Assembly: GCA_947561395.2 (NCBI GenBank)
Contig: OX387190.1
Coordinates: 20,702,858-20,766,857 of the forward strand
Length of the DNA: 64,000 nt
Source of the DNA: Buxus sempervirens
Taxonomy: Eukaryota; Streptophyta; Magnoliopsida; Buxales; Buxaceae
Direction of reading: 5' to 3'
The notes under the pieces were generated by a model, which made no database searches, was not told the DNA's origin, and was given only the letters and a program-made list of their open reading frames with translations. The position numbers were made by a program, and so were the translations under genes. Shown piece by piece: positions 23,581 through 35,035 of this stretch; positions within the stretch are counted from its first letter, which is position 1; every line of letters begins with the position of its first letter.

Positions 23581-25070
23581 TCTTGAAAGTGGAAATGATG
23601 TTAAATTCTACCTGATTGGTACAAGCCTTCACCTTGCCATTGTTTCTTTTAAAACAAGCTACCCGATATTTGAAAGTGCAGTATTTAAGAAAACATGGGA
23701 ATAACTTAGATCAATTATTCAGATAGGTGAAAATATTGCAGAAATATTAATATCACACATGGAATTTGGGTTAGATGGCTTAAGCAAAGGTGCTTGTAGA
23801 GCATTATGTGGTTTATTTGCTCCATTCAAAACAAAAAGCAATTTTCATAAGATGGTTACTAGGCCTGCTATTATGGATATTGCTAAATTACCTAAGCAAT
23901 CTTTTCATGCGATGAGTTTTTTCTGAAATCAAGTTTTTTGATAGATATGTGGAAAGATAAGTTCAGGAATGAAAATATTGGAGTGGGTCTAGAGTCTCTA
24001 TTGAAATAGATAAATAAAAGATAATAGGTTAAAGTGAAAAGGGACCCATGGATTTTCTCATAAGGTGTAAGGATATTTAAAAATTGAGTAAGACCACACA
24101 ATTTATTTATTGCAGGGGTTTGGGTTCAGTTTGTCCACTTTGGATGACACTCAATCCCATGTATGATGAAGTGTTCTATTTACATTGATGAGTATGATGC
24201 AGTTGCACGTGTAGAAGAGTTCATTGTGATTTAGGTGGTCCTTATGATGATAATGAGAAATATGAAAATATTGCTAATGATATTCTTCTTGGGGAGCACA
24301 TGCTCACAGGTTTTGGTAACTTGGTAGTGTCAATGCTTACCAAGATTGCTGGTATCTCCTTTAGTGGATGCCGTAGGTAAATTACTAGTGGCTAGTGGGT
24401 TCAGTTGACTTATTTGTGCTGTGGATGTTGTTATTGCAAGTTTAATTTATTGGCTTACATTTAGCAGGTGCGCATTGGGCTTTTCTTCTTGCATGAGTGC
24501 TGCCTACTGCATAATTTATGATATTGTAGATTTAGCAATGGAAATGGAGATGATTTTGAGCTTGATTGTGATTCCACGTGCATTAGAGTTTCCTGCTTCT
24601 CATTCTCATATATAATGGAAGATTCTTCATAGATATGCAATGATTGTATACGTTAATTTTGAGATTTTCTTATGGATTTTTAATTATATGATGTTATTCC
24701 TTTATGATGTTTGTTCTTATGAAACTATATATACATATGAATTTGTTTTGTGTGTTTGTGTAGATGTCAGACCATGGTTCTAAACTTAAGAATGGTTCCT
24801 GTTTAGACTGATACATATGGTTGATGCTGGAGCAGAACATTCATAACTAAGCAAAACCATTTTCCCTTTTAGAAAATTCACAAAAAAAATATTTTAAAAA
24901 CAGTAAATTGCATAATTGGGTAAATTTTGGGCGAGTTGTAAAAAAAACCGTTGAAAAATCTTTGATGAGAAAATGGGAAAATTTAAAAAAATAATTTAGG
25001 AGGGTATGTTTATTTTTGCACTAGCTTCTCTACCTTTTGATTGTTTTCATTTGTTAATATTGTACTGCAG
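23581..25070. other. Non-coding with possible relic exons, unit A
   Basis: Two open stretches on the plus strand have protein-like composition: 23743-23926 (HMEFGLDGLSKGACRALCG, RPAIMDIAKLPKQ) and 24232-24381 (LGGPYDDNEKYENIANDIL, LTGFGNLVVSMLTKIAG). Neither is recognised, and a one-base indel near 23939 differs between units. I treat them as possible remains of a gene. Confidence 0.35.
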
Positions 25071-25124
25071 AGTCATCATTGAAGTTTGCTTGTCAGGACA
25101 AAAAGGAAAGGGTAAGGACAACCA

Positions 25125-26067
25125 ATGGCAAGTAATCGAGCCCGTCAGCAAATGATTTTTCAAAATGAGAATTTGGATTTTCACCATAAAGGTACCCTGT
25201 AACATGTCTCTGTCTGTTCTCTTACCATGTTTCTATTTGTATCTAATATTCTCAGTGTTTATCATTATTGGATTAAGTAAAATCAGCTGTAGGATCAGTA
25301 GCTGATGGAAGAACCACGAGTGTTAAGAAAGCCTCTAAGAGAGTTGCACTTAATGATATTTCAAATTCATCTCTTCATCACGGAGCATCATCAAGGAAGA
25401 AAACTCATGAAAAGGATGAGTTCGATATCTCTGAGGAAGTGTTCTTGCACGATCATCAGAAGTGCATAGATGCGCAAAGAAAAGAATTGGAATATAATTT
25501 CGAATTGGTTCTTCTTGGACATGGTAAAGATGCAATTATGTTGTATAATTATCTATTATATGAATGTTTTCACCCCTTTTTTCTTCATTTTCCTGGTGAT
25601 TTTTTGGTTATATTTAGCAATGGCTGCTTGTTTCTGCAGATTCTGTAACCTCTATGTCGTCATCTAAATCTGAACAAGAAAAGGTTTGTTATGTGCTTAA
25701 ATTTTCTTTACTTGTTTCTTTCTAATTTGTTTTTTTGCCAGTTATAGCTTTTTCATGATCATGGATATAGTTGTGTAATATCATTCTAACTGGTTTGCTT
25801 TAGATTGGTTTGGATTGTCCACCTAGGGGATTGGAGCCAATAAAAGAAGTGCCAATGTCTGACTTCTCTTCTTGCCCGGACTCTCCAACTCTGTGGGACT
25901 CACCTCGCTCTCCAACTCTATGGCACTTACCTCCAATTCTGAGGGACTCACCTCGCTCTCCAACTCTGTGGGACTCACCTAGCTCTCCAACTCTATGGGA
26001 CTCACCTCCTTTCCCATGGAAATTTGAGCGTGTTGAATTTGTTCTCAAGCCAAGAATTGATGACTGA
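25125..26067 (+). CDS. PANS1-like: PATRONUS-like plant securin, unit A copy (four exons)
   Basis: Exons 25125-25191, 25287-25523, 25640-25683 and 25804-26067 join with canonical GT/AG sites in phase to give 203 residues, close to Arabidopsis PANS1. The plan matches PATRONUS: N-terminal QQMIF-NEN segment (residues 8-16), destruction box RVALNDISN (about 41-49), then SEEVFLHDHQKC (about 70-81), the region I know as FLHDH-KC in PATRONUS, and a C-terminus with W-SP repeats ending PWKFERVEFVLK. PATRONUS proteins inhibit separase, protect centromeric cohesion in meiosis and mitosis, and are degraded by APC/C. Odd points: NEN where PANS1 has a DEN box, and four SPTLW(D/H) repeats (exon 4). The frame is intact, with a second identical copy in unit B. 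The start was chosen as the first in-frame ATG after a CTGCAG acceptor at 25070. Confidence 0.85.
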
Positions 26068-27298
26068 ATGGAACATTTTTATGTACTCCCTTTTACATAT
26101 GTTTGTTATCCTGTATTATTTCATGGTAATATAGTCTCTGTTTTTTGTTTTCATTTACCTGAAAACATTTTCCATCATCTTTCAATTTGATGCTTATATA
26201 TACCTGAATCATCTGCATATACAGGGGAGTACTAGAAAATATTCCACATTCTTGTATAAGATTTACCTTTTTCTACATTCCAATGCAAGAAAAGGTTAAC
26301 AAAAGCAATAGATCCTGTAGCATCACCCTACACACTAATGTTTTTTCTATAGGAGTTTTATAGGTTTCCTAGTATGTTTTGCCTTGTTTTATGCAAGGAT
26401 GTTTGAGGGGCCCACTGCCCTCTCGTGTTCCTCTCATGGCCACATTTTGAACTTTTTATATTCATCATGATACATCACTGGTTGACTTGTCTTATCTAGC
26501 TTCCTTGTTTGATTTTTTTCGATGAACTGTTCATCAACCCTTGACTCGTACATGCACAGAGCTGGTTGCGCCCGGCACTTACAACACGCCAATCTTGTGA
26601 AACACCGATCAGTGCCGCCGTTTAAGATAACTGAGTTAATGTCCCAATTAAACTAAATCAAACCAAACCCGACTTAACACAAGTCTTCCTAAACTGAACC
26701 AAACCGAACCTAACCTAAAGATGCATACATGTTCGGTAAAGATTTATTTTTGAGGGACCAGTTCTTAATTTGGTTGGTTTTGGGTTGACAGTTAGACACC
26801 TCGGTTTGGTCATGTCGAAATATTCCACTGCCCTCTCGTGGGGTACTTGTTCATCCCGCACCATTGCCATCCCTATCATTGAGTAATCAATATTCAACTA
26901 TATAATTTGGTGGGGATCCAAATCCTCCCTACGGTACTTTGCTAGTCAACTTAAAATCAATTGGACATTATTAAATCAGATGAAACCCTGCATCATGTCT
27001 TAGATGACCAATTAATTAATTCATGCAATTGAAATGATTAAACTTTTAATCCAACTCACCACTGTCCGAAGTGTCACTCTCAATCTAAGTTATTTGCTAT
27101 CATAATTTTGTGATATTCACCTTTTATTTCCTTAATTATTTTATTTTATTTTTGTAAAAACCCAGAACTAGTTTATTTCATTCAAAAAGGAGATCAGTAT
27201 ATCAAGTAGGGCGTAAGCCACTCTCGGATACAAAAACCAAACAAAAACAAAGTGACACCCATAACCAAATTTAATGAAATACTCCTAGCAATCCTAAT
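26068..27298. other. 3' flank of the securin gene, unit A
   Basis: Probably contains the 3' UTR. Almost identical to B (57905-59136); I see one 1-base indel. A segment at 26222-26330 is a diverged relative of 63580-63700 in unit C. No further gene recognised. Confidence 0.6.
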
Positions 27299-27978
27299 TG
27301 TGAGACATGGAAATGTCACCTAGATGACTTCCGATATCATCACGCGAGGATTGATAAAAATAGAGAGTCGCCACCATTCAAGTTAGGGTGTGAATGGACA
27401 CCAAAGGGATCAAATCATGCCAAATAGAGCCGAAGTAGCTCTAAGTGAAGGAAAAATCCAGAGATCAGGTAACGGGAATAAGTTATGAGCAGGAGAAAGT
27501 GTTAGGCACCTCCACTCATCCGTACAAGACGGTTGCCATATACTTGTTCATGCTCAAAGGATGTTTTCTAATCAACATAGACGAAGAGTGCTTGAAAGTA
27601 AACAAAATGTGTGTGATTATTCCATATGAGTAATCCAATGAATTTGGGTTCTCCTCATGGATATACCACTTTTAGAACTTCATAAGTGATTGAAAATCAA
27701 AGTAAAACTGAAGAGAAATCCAGCTAAGGTAAAATCTGGAAAATCAGATTGCAAGAGCTTGAAAGCTTCGATTAACCACAAATCACTCAATTTAAATCCA
27801 AATCAAATGAAACCAAAGCCATTTGAAAGCTAATATGAAGTAGAATATCTAGTAAAAAAATCAGCCCATTCTGATTCAAAACAGGAGAGAAATACTCTGT
27901 GAAAATCTGCTGTTGTAACTTAGAAAAAACGGCGAGTAAGCATTTTTGAAATCCTATTCGTGGAATCTGGTTCCATAT
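27299..27978 (-). mobile_element. Truncated solo LTR, unit A
   Basis: Starts TGTGAGACATGG after CTAAT, exactly like the complete 2.4-kb solo LTR in B (59137-61530), and matches it to TTCCATAT. The rest is deleted at the A/B junction. GAGTCGCCACC near 27365 is the reverse complement of the GGTGGCGACTC phrase often near the end of Tat-like LTRs, so the LTR lies on the minus strand. Confidence 0.8.
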
Positions 27979-28010
27979 TTTATTTTATTGATTTTTACCA
28001 AAAAAAAAAG
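27979..28010. other. Unit A/B junction filler
   Basis: 32 bases (TTATTTTATTGATTTTTACC then A's and G) separate the last base shared with B's right end (27978, as 59815) from the first base shared with the unit start (28011, as 1004 and 62452). About 2.6 kb present between units B and C is missing here. Confidence 0.85.
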
Positions 28011-29227
28011 AATAATATCATTGATCGAAATATATACCAGCACTAATAATATAAACCATATTGTAATGGATGCACTCAAAATATCATGCACCAATCCACT
28101 GTGATTGGTAGATTCGACTTAAAAACGAAAAATCACTCTCATTGAAATGATTTCTTTTCTAAATGTTAATGCATCAGTCACAATGCTCTCTTGTAATGTG
28201 ATGGTTTTTGGTTGTTATTAGGGGCTGTACGCGTTACGTACGTGCGTAGAAAATGTGACCCACTTAGATAAACAGCCCAAGGTAGTTCATTTTTCTACAT
28301 TCCAGAAAATGTTCCACAGTATAGTATAAGTTCATTTTTCATCACACTACGCAGCGGTAAGTAACATGTGAACCAGTTAAATCACAGTCCAGATGCATAC
28401 TGTTGTTGCAAGCTGGGTAGTGATATTATGTAAATGTTATACTGTATTTTTGCTTATTTCAGAACCTATTTCTTCAATGCAGTCAATTTTGGGATTGCAT
28501 AATGATTTTTAACATTTCACATTATGATCTTATTTATTCAATATTAAGAAGTCCCTTCCTCCAAGGGATAGATTTTTTTGAGGCTCTTTATTTTAAAAAA
28601 TTGGAGAGAATCCATTTGACTATGCAATAAGCTGGTTCCAAGAGGAATGATATTTTTTAAGTCAAAACAAGAAGGATTCCATGATTGGCCTACCAAACAA
28701 ATTTCTCCTAAATCATGAAGACAAAGAAAGCCTCTCTAACAAATAGTTAATAAAATTTTCAGGGATGGAAAATTTATAAGATTTCACAAACCTTGTACTT
28801 ACCAAAGTTTCTGTTTCGGTGCGGCTAGTCATTTCGCCCAACAATTTTGTTGTTTTTTAATTGCAAAAAATGCAAATAATGTTTGTAAATTAAAAATAAT
28901 CATTTACATCACTGAGTAAGGTACAACAATATAGTCATTCATAAGCATAACATGTTACAATATTAAACATGCTAATAAGAAAACATACAGCTGAGCAAAT
29001 AAAAAAGAAAAACAGCAACCAATAATAACTTTTAAAAAACACATTTTAAACATGCTAATAAAAAAAATTACATCAGAGCAAATCAAAGAGAGAATGGCAA
29101 CCAATGGTGACTAGTAAAAAACACATTTTACCTTTTATACATATGTTACATATCAAATTGAAGCTTAGATTAAAGCCTTTATAAACTTCAAAGGGGGAAA
29201 CCTCTTATAATTTCGCTCAAAATGGTC
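28011..29227. other. Non-coding left end of unit B
   Basis: Matches 1004-1266 and 2081-3017 of unit A; the roughly 814 bp between are missing, with AGTT at the join. No gene recognised. Confidence 0.75.
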
Positions 29228-29553
29228 GAAATTTCAAGCATCATGCCTTTTAAAGGGTGAGACTTGGCATTGGCACATATGAGCCTAGAAAAAACTTAGA
29301 AGGAAAAGAAAAAAGATTTCACTGAAACTCAACGAAATTTTATCGCATTTTTTTTTACAAAAGTCGCTCAATTATAATTGAGAAAGATCCCTCCCCCATC
29401 CCCCACCGCCACTTTCTCCTCCAAGAAATGTCTCACTGGGGGAGTTCTATATCCAAATTCCAACGACACACTGAAACTTTAAACCATGATACTTACCCAC
29501 ATTGCTATTCTATTTTTCAAATTTCATTGCCAACACTAACATAAGAACAAGTA
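29228..29553. other. Unit B-specific left flank of the CACTA element
   Basis: No match in A or in the visible part of C. No gene recognised. Confidence 0.5.
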
Positions 29554-30293
29554 AGACACTACAAAAAAGATTGCATATAGCGGCGGACCTCCCAACACTT
29601 TTATCAGCGGTCATTAATGTCCATTGCTAAAACGCTAGACATTACTTTAAGACTCCTCCGACCTATAGTCTCTCCATCAATCTCACTCCACCGACCTATA
29701 TTCTAGCCTCTCCATCTCTCAATCTCTCTCACTTGCGACAGGTATAACCTTTCCGGTTCTCTCTCTCTCTCTCTCTCTCTGGCAATGAAGAAGATGTTGA
29801 CGCCGGCGTTTGGTTCACCGGCGGTATGGGCCGAACCACTTCATCTGCATGCTTGTGTCGATTCTATTTTTCTTCAACTTGCATCAATGGTCAGGAACTC
29901 CCACTGATTCTTCCTTTTGAAGGAATTTAATGTCAACGTGTGAAATCTGATCTGTTCTCGTTTTCTTCTCTACAGATTATTCCCGAGAAGAATCGGAGAG
30001 AGATCTCCAAGTACCTCTTTCAAGGTTACTATTTTTTCGTTGTGTTTGTCGCTCAGTTACTCTGGATCGGAGCTTCTATTCGCCTTGATGTTTTGATTCT
30101 TCATTAAATATGCAGAGGGAGTTTGCTATGTCAAGAAAGACTTCAATCTGGCGAAGCATCCGGATATTGATGTCCCTAATCTGCAGGTTATCAAGCTGAT
30201 GCAAAGCTTGAAATCGAAGGAGTACGTACGGGAGACGTTTGCTTTGATGCATTATTACTAGTACCTCACCAACGATGGGATTGAATTCCTCCG

Positions 30294-31011
30294 TGTTGGG
30301 TGTCCCTCCTCATTTGGAGGTGGGACCCATGTGGAACCATTTGGTGGTTGGGTCAATATGGCAGTGGTTACATGGAAATGGCAATATCTCATTTCAAAAT
30401 TGTGGTTACATGGAAATGGTTAGACATGTGTGGGAAAGTTGGTGTGTGCATCGATTGGCACCTTTGACCACACTTGAAGCCTCTCTTTGGGGAGAAGAAA
30501 AAGACTTGGTCTTTGAAGGTGTGTTGCTGGTTTTTCTCTGCAGAAAAAAATACAGCAACTTAAAAGCTTCTTGAAGCCTCTTTTGATCCACCATTTCAAG
30601 CTTCTCCTCTATGTGGATTGAGCTGAAATCGTGAAGGTTGTTTGTTCACGAGTTTAAAGTGTTATCCGGTAAGTCCGAAGACGTTGTTTTTGAGGTACTT
30701 TTCTATGGTCCTCATTGATGTAGTTTCATGTAAACCAAGAGGGTTTGTCTCTTGATGTTGTTGGTACTCTCTAGTGTAATCTAGAGACAACTTGTGTAAC
30801 CCCATTATTCTACATAGTGGAAGTTTCTTGCTGGACTAGGTCCCGTGGTTTTTCCCTTCACATTGAAGGGTTTTCCACGTAAAAATCTGGTGTGTTCTTT
30901 GTGGTTTGGATTGCTTCATTTTGCTATTTATAATTCCGCATTGTTATCTCTACTTGGAGTGTATATCTATTGACTTGCAAACAGAGGGAAAGGGTGAGTG
31001 TTTTCCCATCA
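30294..31011 (+). repeat. 5' LTR of the copia element
   Basis: 718 bp, TGTTGGGTG...CCCATCA. Identical by eye to the 3' LTR except at position 4. Confidence 0.96.
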
Positions 31012-31013
31012 CG

Positions 31014-31027
31014 TGGTATCGGAGCAC
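31014..31027 (+). other. Primer binding site (initiator Met tRNA type)
   Basis: TGGTATCGGAGCAC, two bases after the LTR. It matches the usual TGGTATCAGAGC complement of plant initiator tRNA-Met except for one A to G change. Confidence 0.85.
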
Positions 31028-31060
31028 ACTAGGTTGTGTGTGTTTTTCATTTGCAATTCA

Positions 31061-34000
31061 ATGGAAGTAAGCACAAGTCGTATGATTAGCTTGAATGGAA
31101 GCAACTGGATGATATGGAAGGCCAAAATGGAGGACTTGTATGCACCCGTAGAAGGTAATGAAGCCAAACCAAAGGATATGGATGATGATGAATGGAAGAA
31201 ACTTGATCGCAAAACAGTTGGGTTTATCCGACAATGGTTAGATGATAGTGTTTTTCATCATGTAAGTAATGAATCCTCGGCACATTCTCTATGGAAGAAA
31301 TTGGAAGGGTTGTATGAGAGAAAAACTACAGGAAACAAAGCGTTTTTGATTCGGAAGCTGGTGAACCTGAAATACAAAGAAGGTAGTTCTATTGCAGAAC
31401 ATTTGAATGAGATACAAAGTATTGTGAATCAGCTTGCCTCTATGAAGATGGTTCTTGATGATGAGTTACAAGCTTTGTTACTTCTAAGTTCATTGCCAGA
31501 AAGTTGGGAGACTTTAGTTGTGTCTCTTAGTAACTCAACTCCAGATGGGGTTGTCACTATGAACCAAGTAACAACCAGTTTGTTAAATGAAGAAACAAGA
31601 AGAAAATCCTTGAGTTCTTCACAATCAGAGGCACTTGTCACAGAAAACAGAGGAAGAAGTAAAACAAAAGAAAAGGATTATCGCTACAAGTCAAGGAGCA
31701 AGTCAAGGTCTAGAAGAGACATTACATGTTTTAATTGTGGCAAGAAAGGGCACATGAAGAGGGAATGTAGAAAACTCAAGAAGGACCAAAAGAAAGAAAA
31801 AGAGGCACACAAGCAAGAAGACAAGGATACTACTGCAGCAGTTACAGAGGGTGATATTATCTTCTTCTCAGGTTTAGGGAAGGAATGTTTATGTCTTGCT
31901 TGTCAAGATACAGATTGGGTAATTGATACAGGTGCTTCTTTTCATGCTACTCATAGGAGAGATTTCTTTACTTCTTACAAGTCTGGGGATTATGGTATCG
32001 TAAGAATGGGAAATAGTGGTTCTTCCAATATTGTTGGCATGGGTGATATTTGCATAGAGACCAATGTTGATTGTAAACTGGTTCTCAAGGATGTTAGACA
32101 TGTGCCAGATCTTCGTCTAAATCTAATTTCTGCTGGAAAGTTAGATGATGAAGGCTATGACAATCACTTTAGTAAGGGTCAATGGAAGCTTACAAGAGGA
32201 TCACTTGTAGTTGCAAGAGGAAACAAGTGTTGCAGTCTCTACAAGATAAAAGCACAGCTATGCAAGGGTGAGGTGAACACAACAAAAGAAATCTCCACTG
32301 AGTTGTGGCACAAGCGGCTAGGCCACATGAGTGAGAAAGGACTGCAAATTCTTGCAAAGAAGCAGCTTCTCCCAGACATGACAAGTATGCAATTGAATCA
32401 TTGTGTTGATTGCTTAGCTGGTAAACAGCATAGAGTGTCATTTCATAAGAACTCACCTAAAAGAAAAACCGAGTTCTTAGAGTTAATTCACTCTGATGTT
32501 TGTGGTCCTATGAAAGTCAAAACTTTAGGTGGTGCTTCTTATTTTGTTACTTTCATAGATGATGCTTCTAGAAAACTTTGGGTGTATGCTTTGAAAACTA
32601 AAAATCAGGTTCTTGAAGTTTTCAAGCAGTTTCAGGTGAAGGTTGAAAGAGAAACAGGAAAAACTCTCAAGTGCGTTCGTACAGATAATGGTGGTGAGTA
32701 CATAGGACCATTTGAGCAGTATTGTCGTAACCATGGCATTAGGCATGAACAATCTGTTCCTAAGACTCCACAACACAATGGTGTAGCAGAAAGAATGAAT
32801 CGCACCATAGTAGAGAGAATTAGATGTATGCTCTCACATGCCAAGTTACCAAGAACATATTGGGGTGAAGCCATGAATACTGCAGTGTACTTAATCAATC
32901 GATCTCCTTCGGTTCCTTTGAATGGAGATGTGCCAGAGAGTGTATGGACAGGGAAACATGTCTCATATGACCACTTGAAAGTATTTGGTTGCCGAGCATT
33001 TGTACATGTACCCAAAGATGAGAGGTCAAAGCTTGATAATAAAACTAGGCAGTGTATCTTCCTAGGCTATGCAGATGAGAAGTTTGGCTACAAGCTTTGG
33101 GACCCAGTGGAAAAGAAGGTGATTAGAAGTAGAGATGTGGTTTTCTTTGAAGATCAAACAATCGAAGACTTTGATAAGGTTGAAAAGTTACAACCTTATG
33201 TGGATGACCTTGTTGACATTGATCCAATTCCCTCACCCATGGTACGTGATGATAGGGAAGACGTACCAGGTCATGATGATACAGTTGATGGTGCTCCTAC
33301 AGAGTATAAAGATGATGTGGGATTGCCAGAGCAGGGGGAGCACTCTCTTCCTGAACCACTAACAGAACAGCAAGTAAGAAAGTCTTCTAGACAACACAAG
33401 CCATCCCAAAAATACTCTCCATTGGAGTATGTTTTGATTGCAGATAGAGGTGAACCAGAATGCTACCAGGAAGCCTTGGAAAGTGAGAACAAGGTAAAGT
33501 GGATGAAAGCTATGCGAGAAGAGATGGATTCTTTGCATAAGAATCACACCTATGATCTGGTAAAGCTGCCAAAGGGTAAGAAAGCATTGAAGAATAGATG
33601 GATTTTCAAGCTTAAGTCAAAAAGCAAGAATGCACAACCAAGGTACAAAGCACGACTGGTTGTCAAAGGTTATGACCAGAAAAAGGGTATTGATTTTGAA
33701 GAGATTTTCTCACCCGTAGTGAAGATGTCATCCATTCGGGTTGTGTTGGGCCTAGCTGCAAGCATGGACTTGGAAGTTGAACAACTAGATATAAAAACAG
33801 CTTTTCTTCATGGTGATTTGGGGGAAGAGATTTACATGGAGCAGCCAGAAGGATTCACAGTCAGTGGCAAAAATGATATGGTTTGAAAGCTCACAAAGAG
33901 CTTATATGGGTTGAAACAGGCCCCGAGGCAATGGTACAAGAAGTTTGACTCCTTTATGACAGAGCATGGGTACAAAAGAACAGCTTCAGACCATTGTGTG

Positions 34001-35023
34001 TTCATCAAAAGATTTTCTGATGGTGATTTTATCATTTTGCTGCTTTATGTTGATGATATGTTAATTGTTGGTCATGATACTAACAAAATTGACAGGTTAA
34101 AGCAAGAACTGAGCAGGTCTTTTGAAATGAAAGACTTAGGACCAGCAAGACAAATCCTTGGAATGCAGATCTCTCGTGACAGGAAAACCAAGAAGTTGTG
34201 GTTGTCACAAGAAAGGTACATTGAAAAGGTTTTAGAAAGGTTCAACATGAATAATGCAAAGCCAGTTGGATCTCCACTTGCAGGGCATTTCAAGTTAAGT
34301 TCAAGACAGTGTCCAACTACAAAGGAAGGGAAAGGATAAATGAAGAGTGTTCCTTATGCCTCAGCTGTAGGAAGTCTTATGTATGCTATGGTGTGCACAA
34401 GACCAGATATTGCATATGCAGTTGGTGTTGTTAGCAGGTTTCTTGCCAATCCTGGCAAAGAGCATTGGGCAGCTGTGAAGTGGATCCTTAGGTATCTTAG
34501 AGGTACATCCAAACTATGTTCGACTTTTGGAGGTCATAAGCCTGTGTTAGTAAGTTATACCGATGCAGACATGGCTGGTGATGTAGATACCAGGAAATCT
34601 ACTTCTGGTTATCTGTTTACTTTTGCAGGGGGAGCTATATCTTGGCAGTCCAGGCTACAAAAGTGTAATGCCTTGTCAACCACAGAAGCAGAATATATTG
34701 TAGCTACAGAAGCATGCAAGGAGATGTTATGGATGAAGAGATTCCTATAGGAATTGGGCTTGACACATGATAAGTGCATTGTGTACTGTGATAGTCAGAG
34801 TGCTATCCATTTAAGCAAGAATGCCAGTTTTCATTCTAGGACAAAACATATTGACTTAAGGTACCATTGGATACGGACTGTTCTAGAAGACAAGCTATTA
34901 GAACTGGAGAAGATCCACACCAAAGACAACACAGCTGATATGATGACTAAGGCCTTGTCTAAGGACAAGCATGAGCATTGTAGAAGCTTGGCAGGCTTGG
35001 GAGAGCCCCACCTTCATGAGTAG
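31061..35023 (+). pseudogene. Copia gag-pol polyprotein with three in-frame stops
   Basis: One frame runs from ATG 31061 to TAG 35021-35023 (about 1320 codons) with no frameshift. Visible modules: gag (LNGSNWMIWKAKMEDL near the start), zinc knuckle CFNCGKKGHMKREC (about residue 222), protease IDTGASFHAT (about 287), integrase zinc region (WHKRLGHMS ... CVDCLAGKQH, about 414-450), integrase core with HSDVCGP, TDNGGEY and HNGVAERMNR, reverse transcriptase (ARLVVKGYDQKKGIDF, then YVDDM at 34045) and RNase H (SYTDADMAGD, TRKSTSGY). Stops: TGA 33884-33886, TAA 34337-34339, TAG 34748-34750, all in the RT/RNase H part. Gag, protease and integrase stay uninterrupted. The start could also be upstream at 30998, but 31061 is the usual gag start. 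Not competent as it stands. Confidence 0.95.
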
Positions 35024-35033
35024 GGAGGGGGAG
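35023..35033 (+). other. Polypurine tract of the copia element
   Basis: GGGAGGGGGAG two bases before the TG of the 3' LTR, the expected plus-strand primer site. Confidence 0.8.
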
Positions 35034-35035
35034 TT

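Larger units (their letters stand above)
803..27978. repeat. Tandem segmental duplication, unit A
   Basis: Nearly every stretch of this interval recurs in the same order and orientation in unit B (28011-62260). The first roughly 3 kb also recurs in unit C (62261 onward). Anchor pairs: 1004 with 28011 and 62452; 6913 with 38553; 9661 with 41743; 25125 with 56962. Mismatches are sparse. Unit A alone carries a solo LTR (5828-6708), a truncated Harbinger element (8182-8612) and the 3018-5743 block. Its right end is deleted relative to B. Confidence 0.93.

Noticed and set aside
25800..26048. 82-residue antisense open frame over securin exon 4 (and 57637-57885)
   Set aside because: It mirrors the SPTLW repeat of the sense exon; the repeated GESHRVGE pattern is the reverse reading of the repeat, not a separate gene.
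30406..30594. Open frames inside the copia LTRs (also 35148-35336, 30275-30574, 35035-35316)
   Set aside because: Identical in both LTRs by identity of the repeats; LTRs are non-coding.
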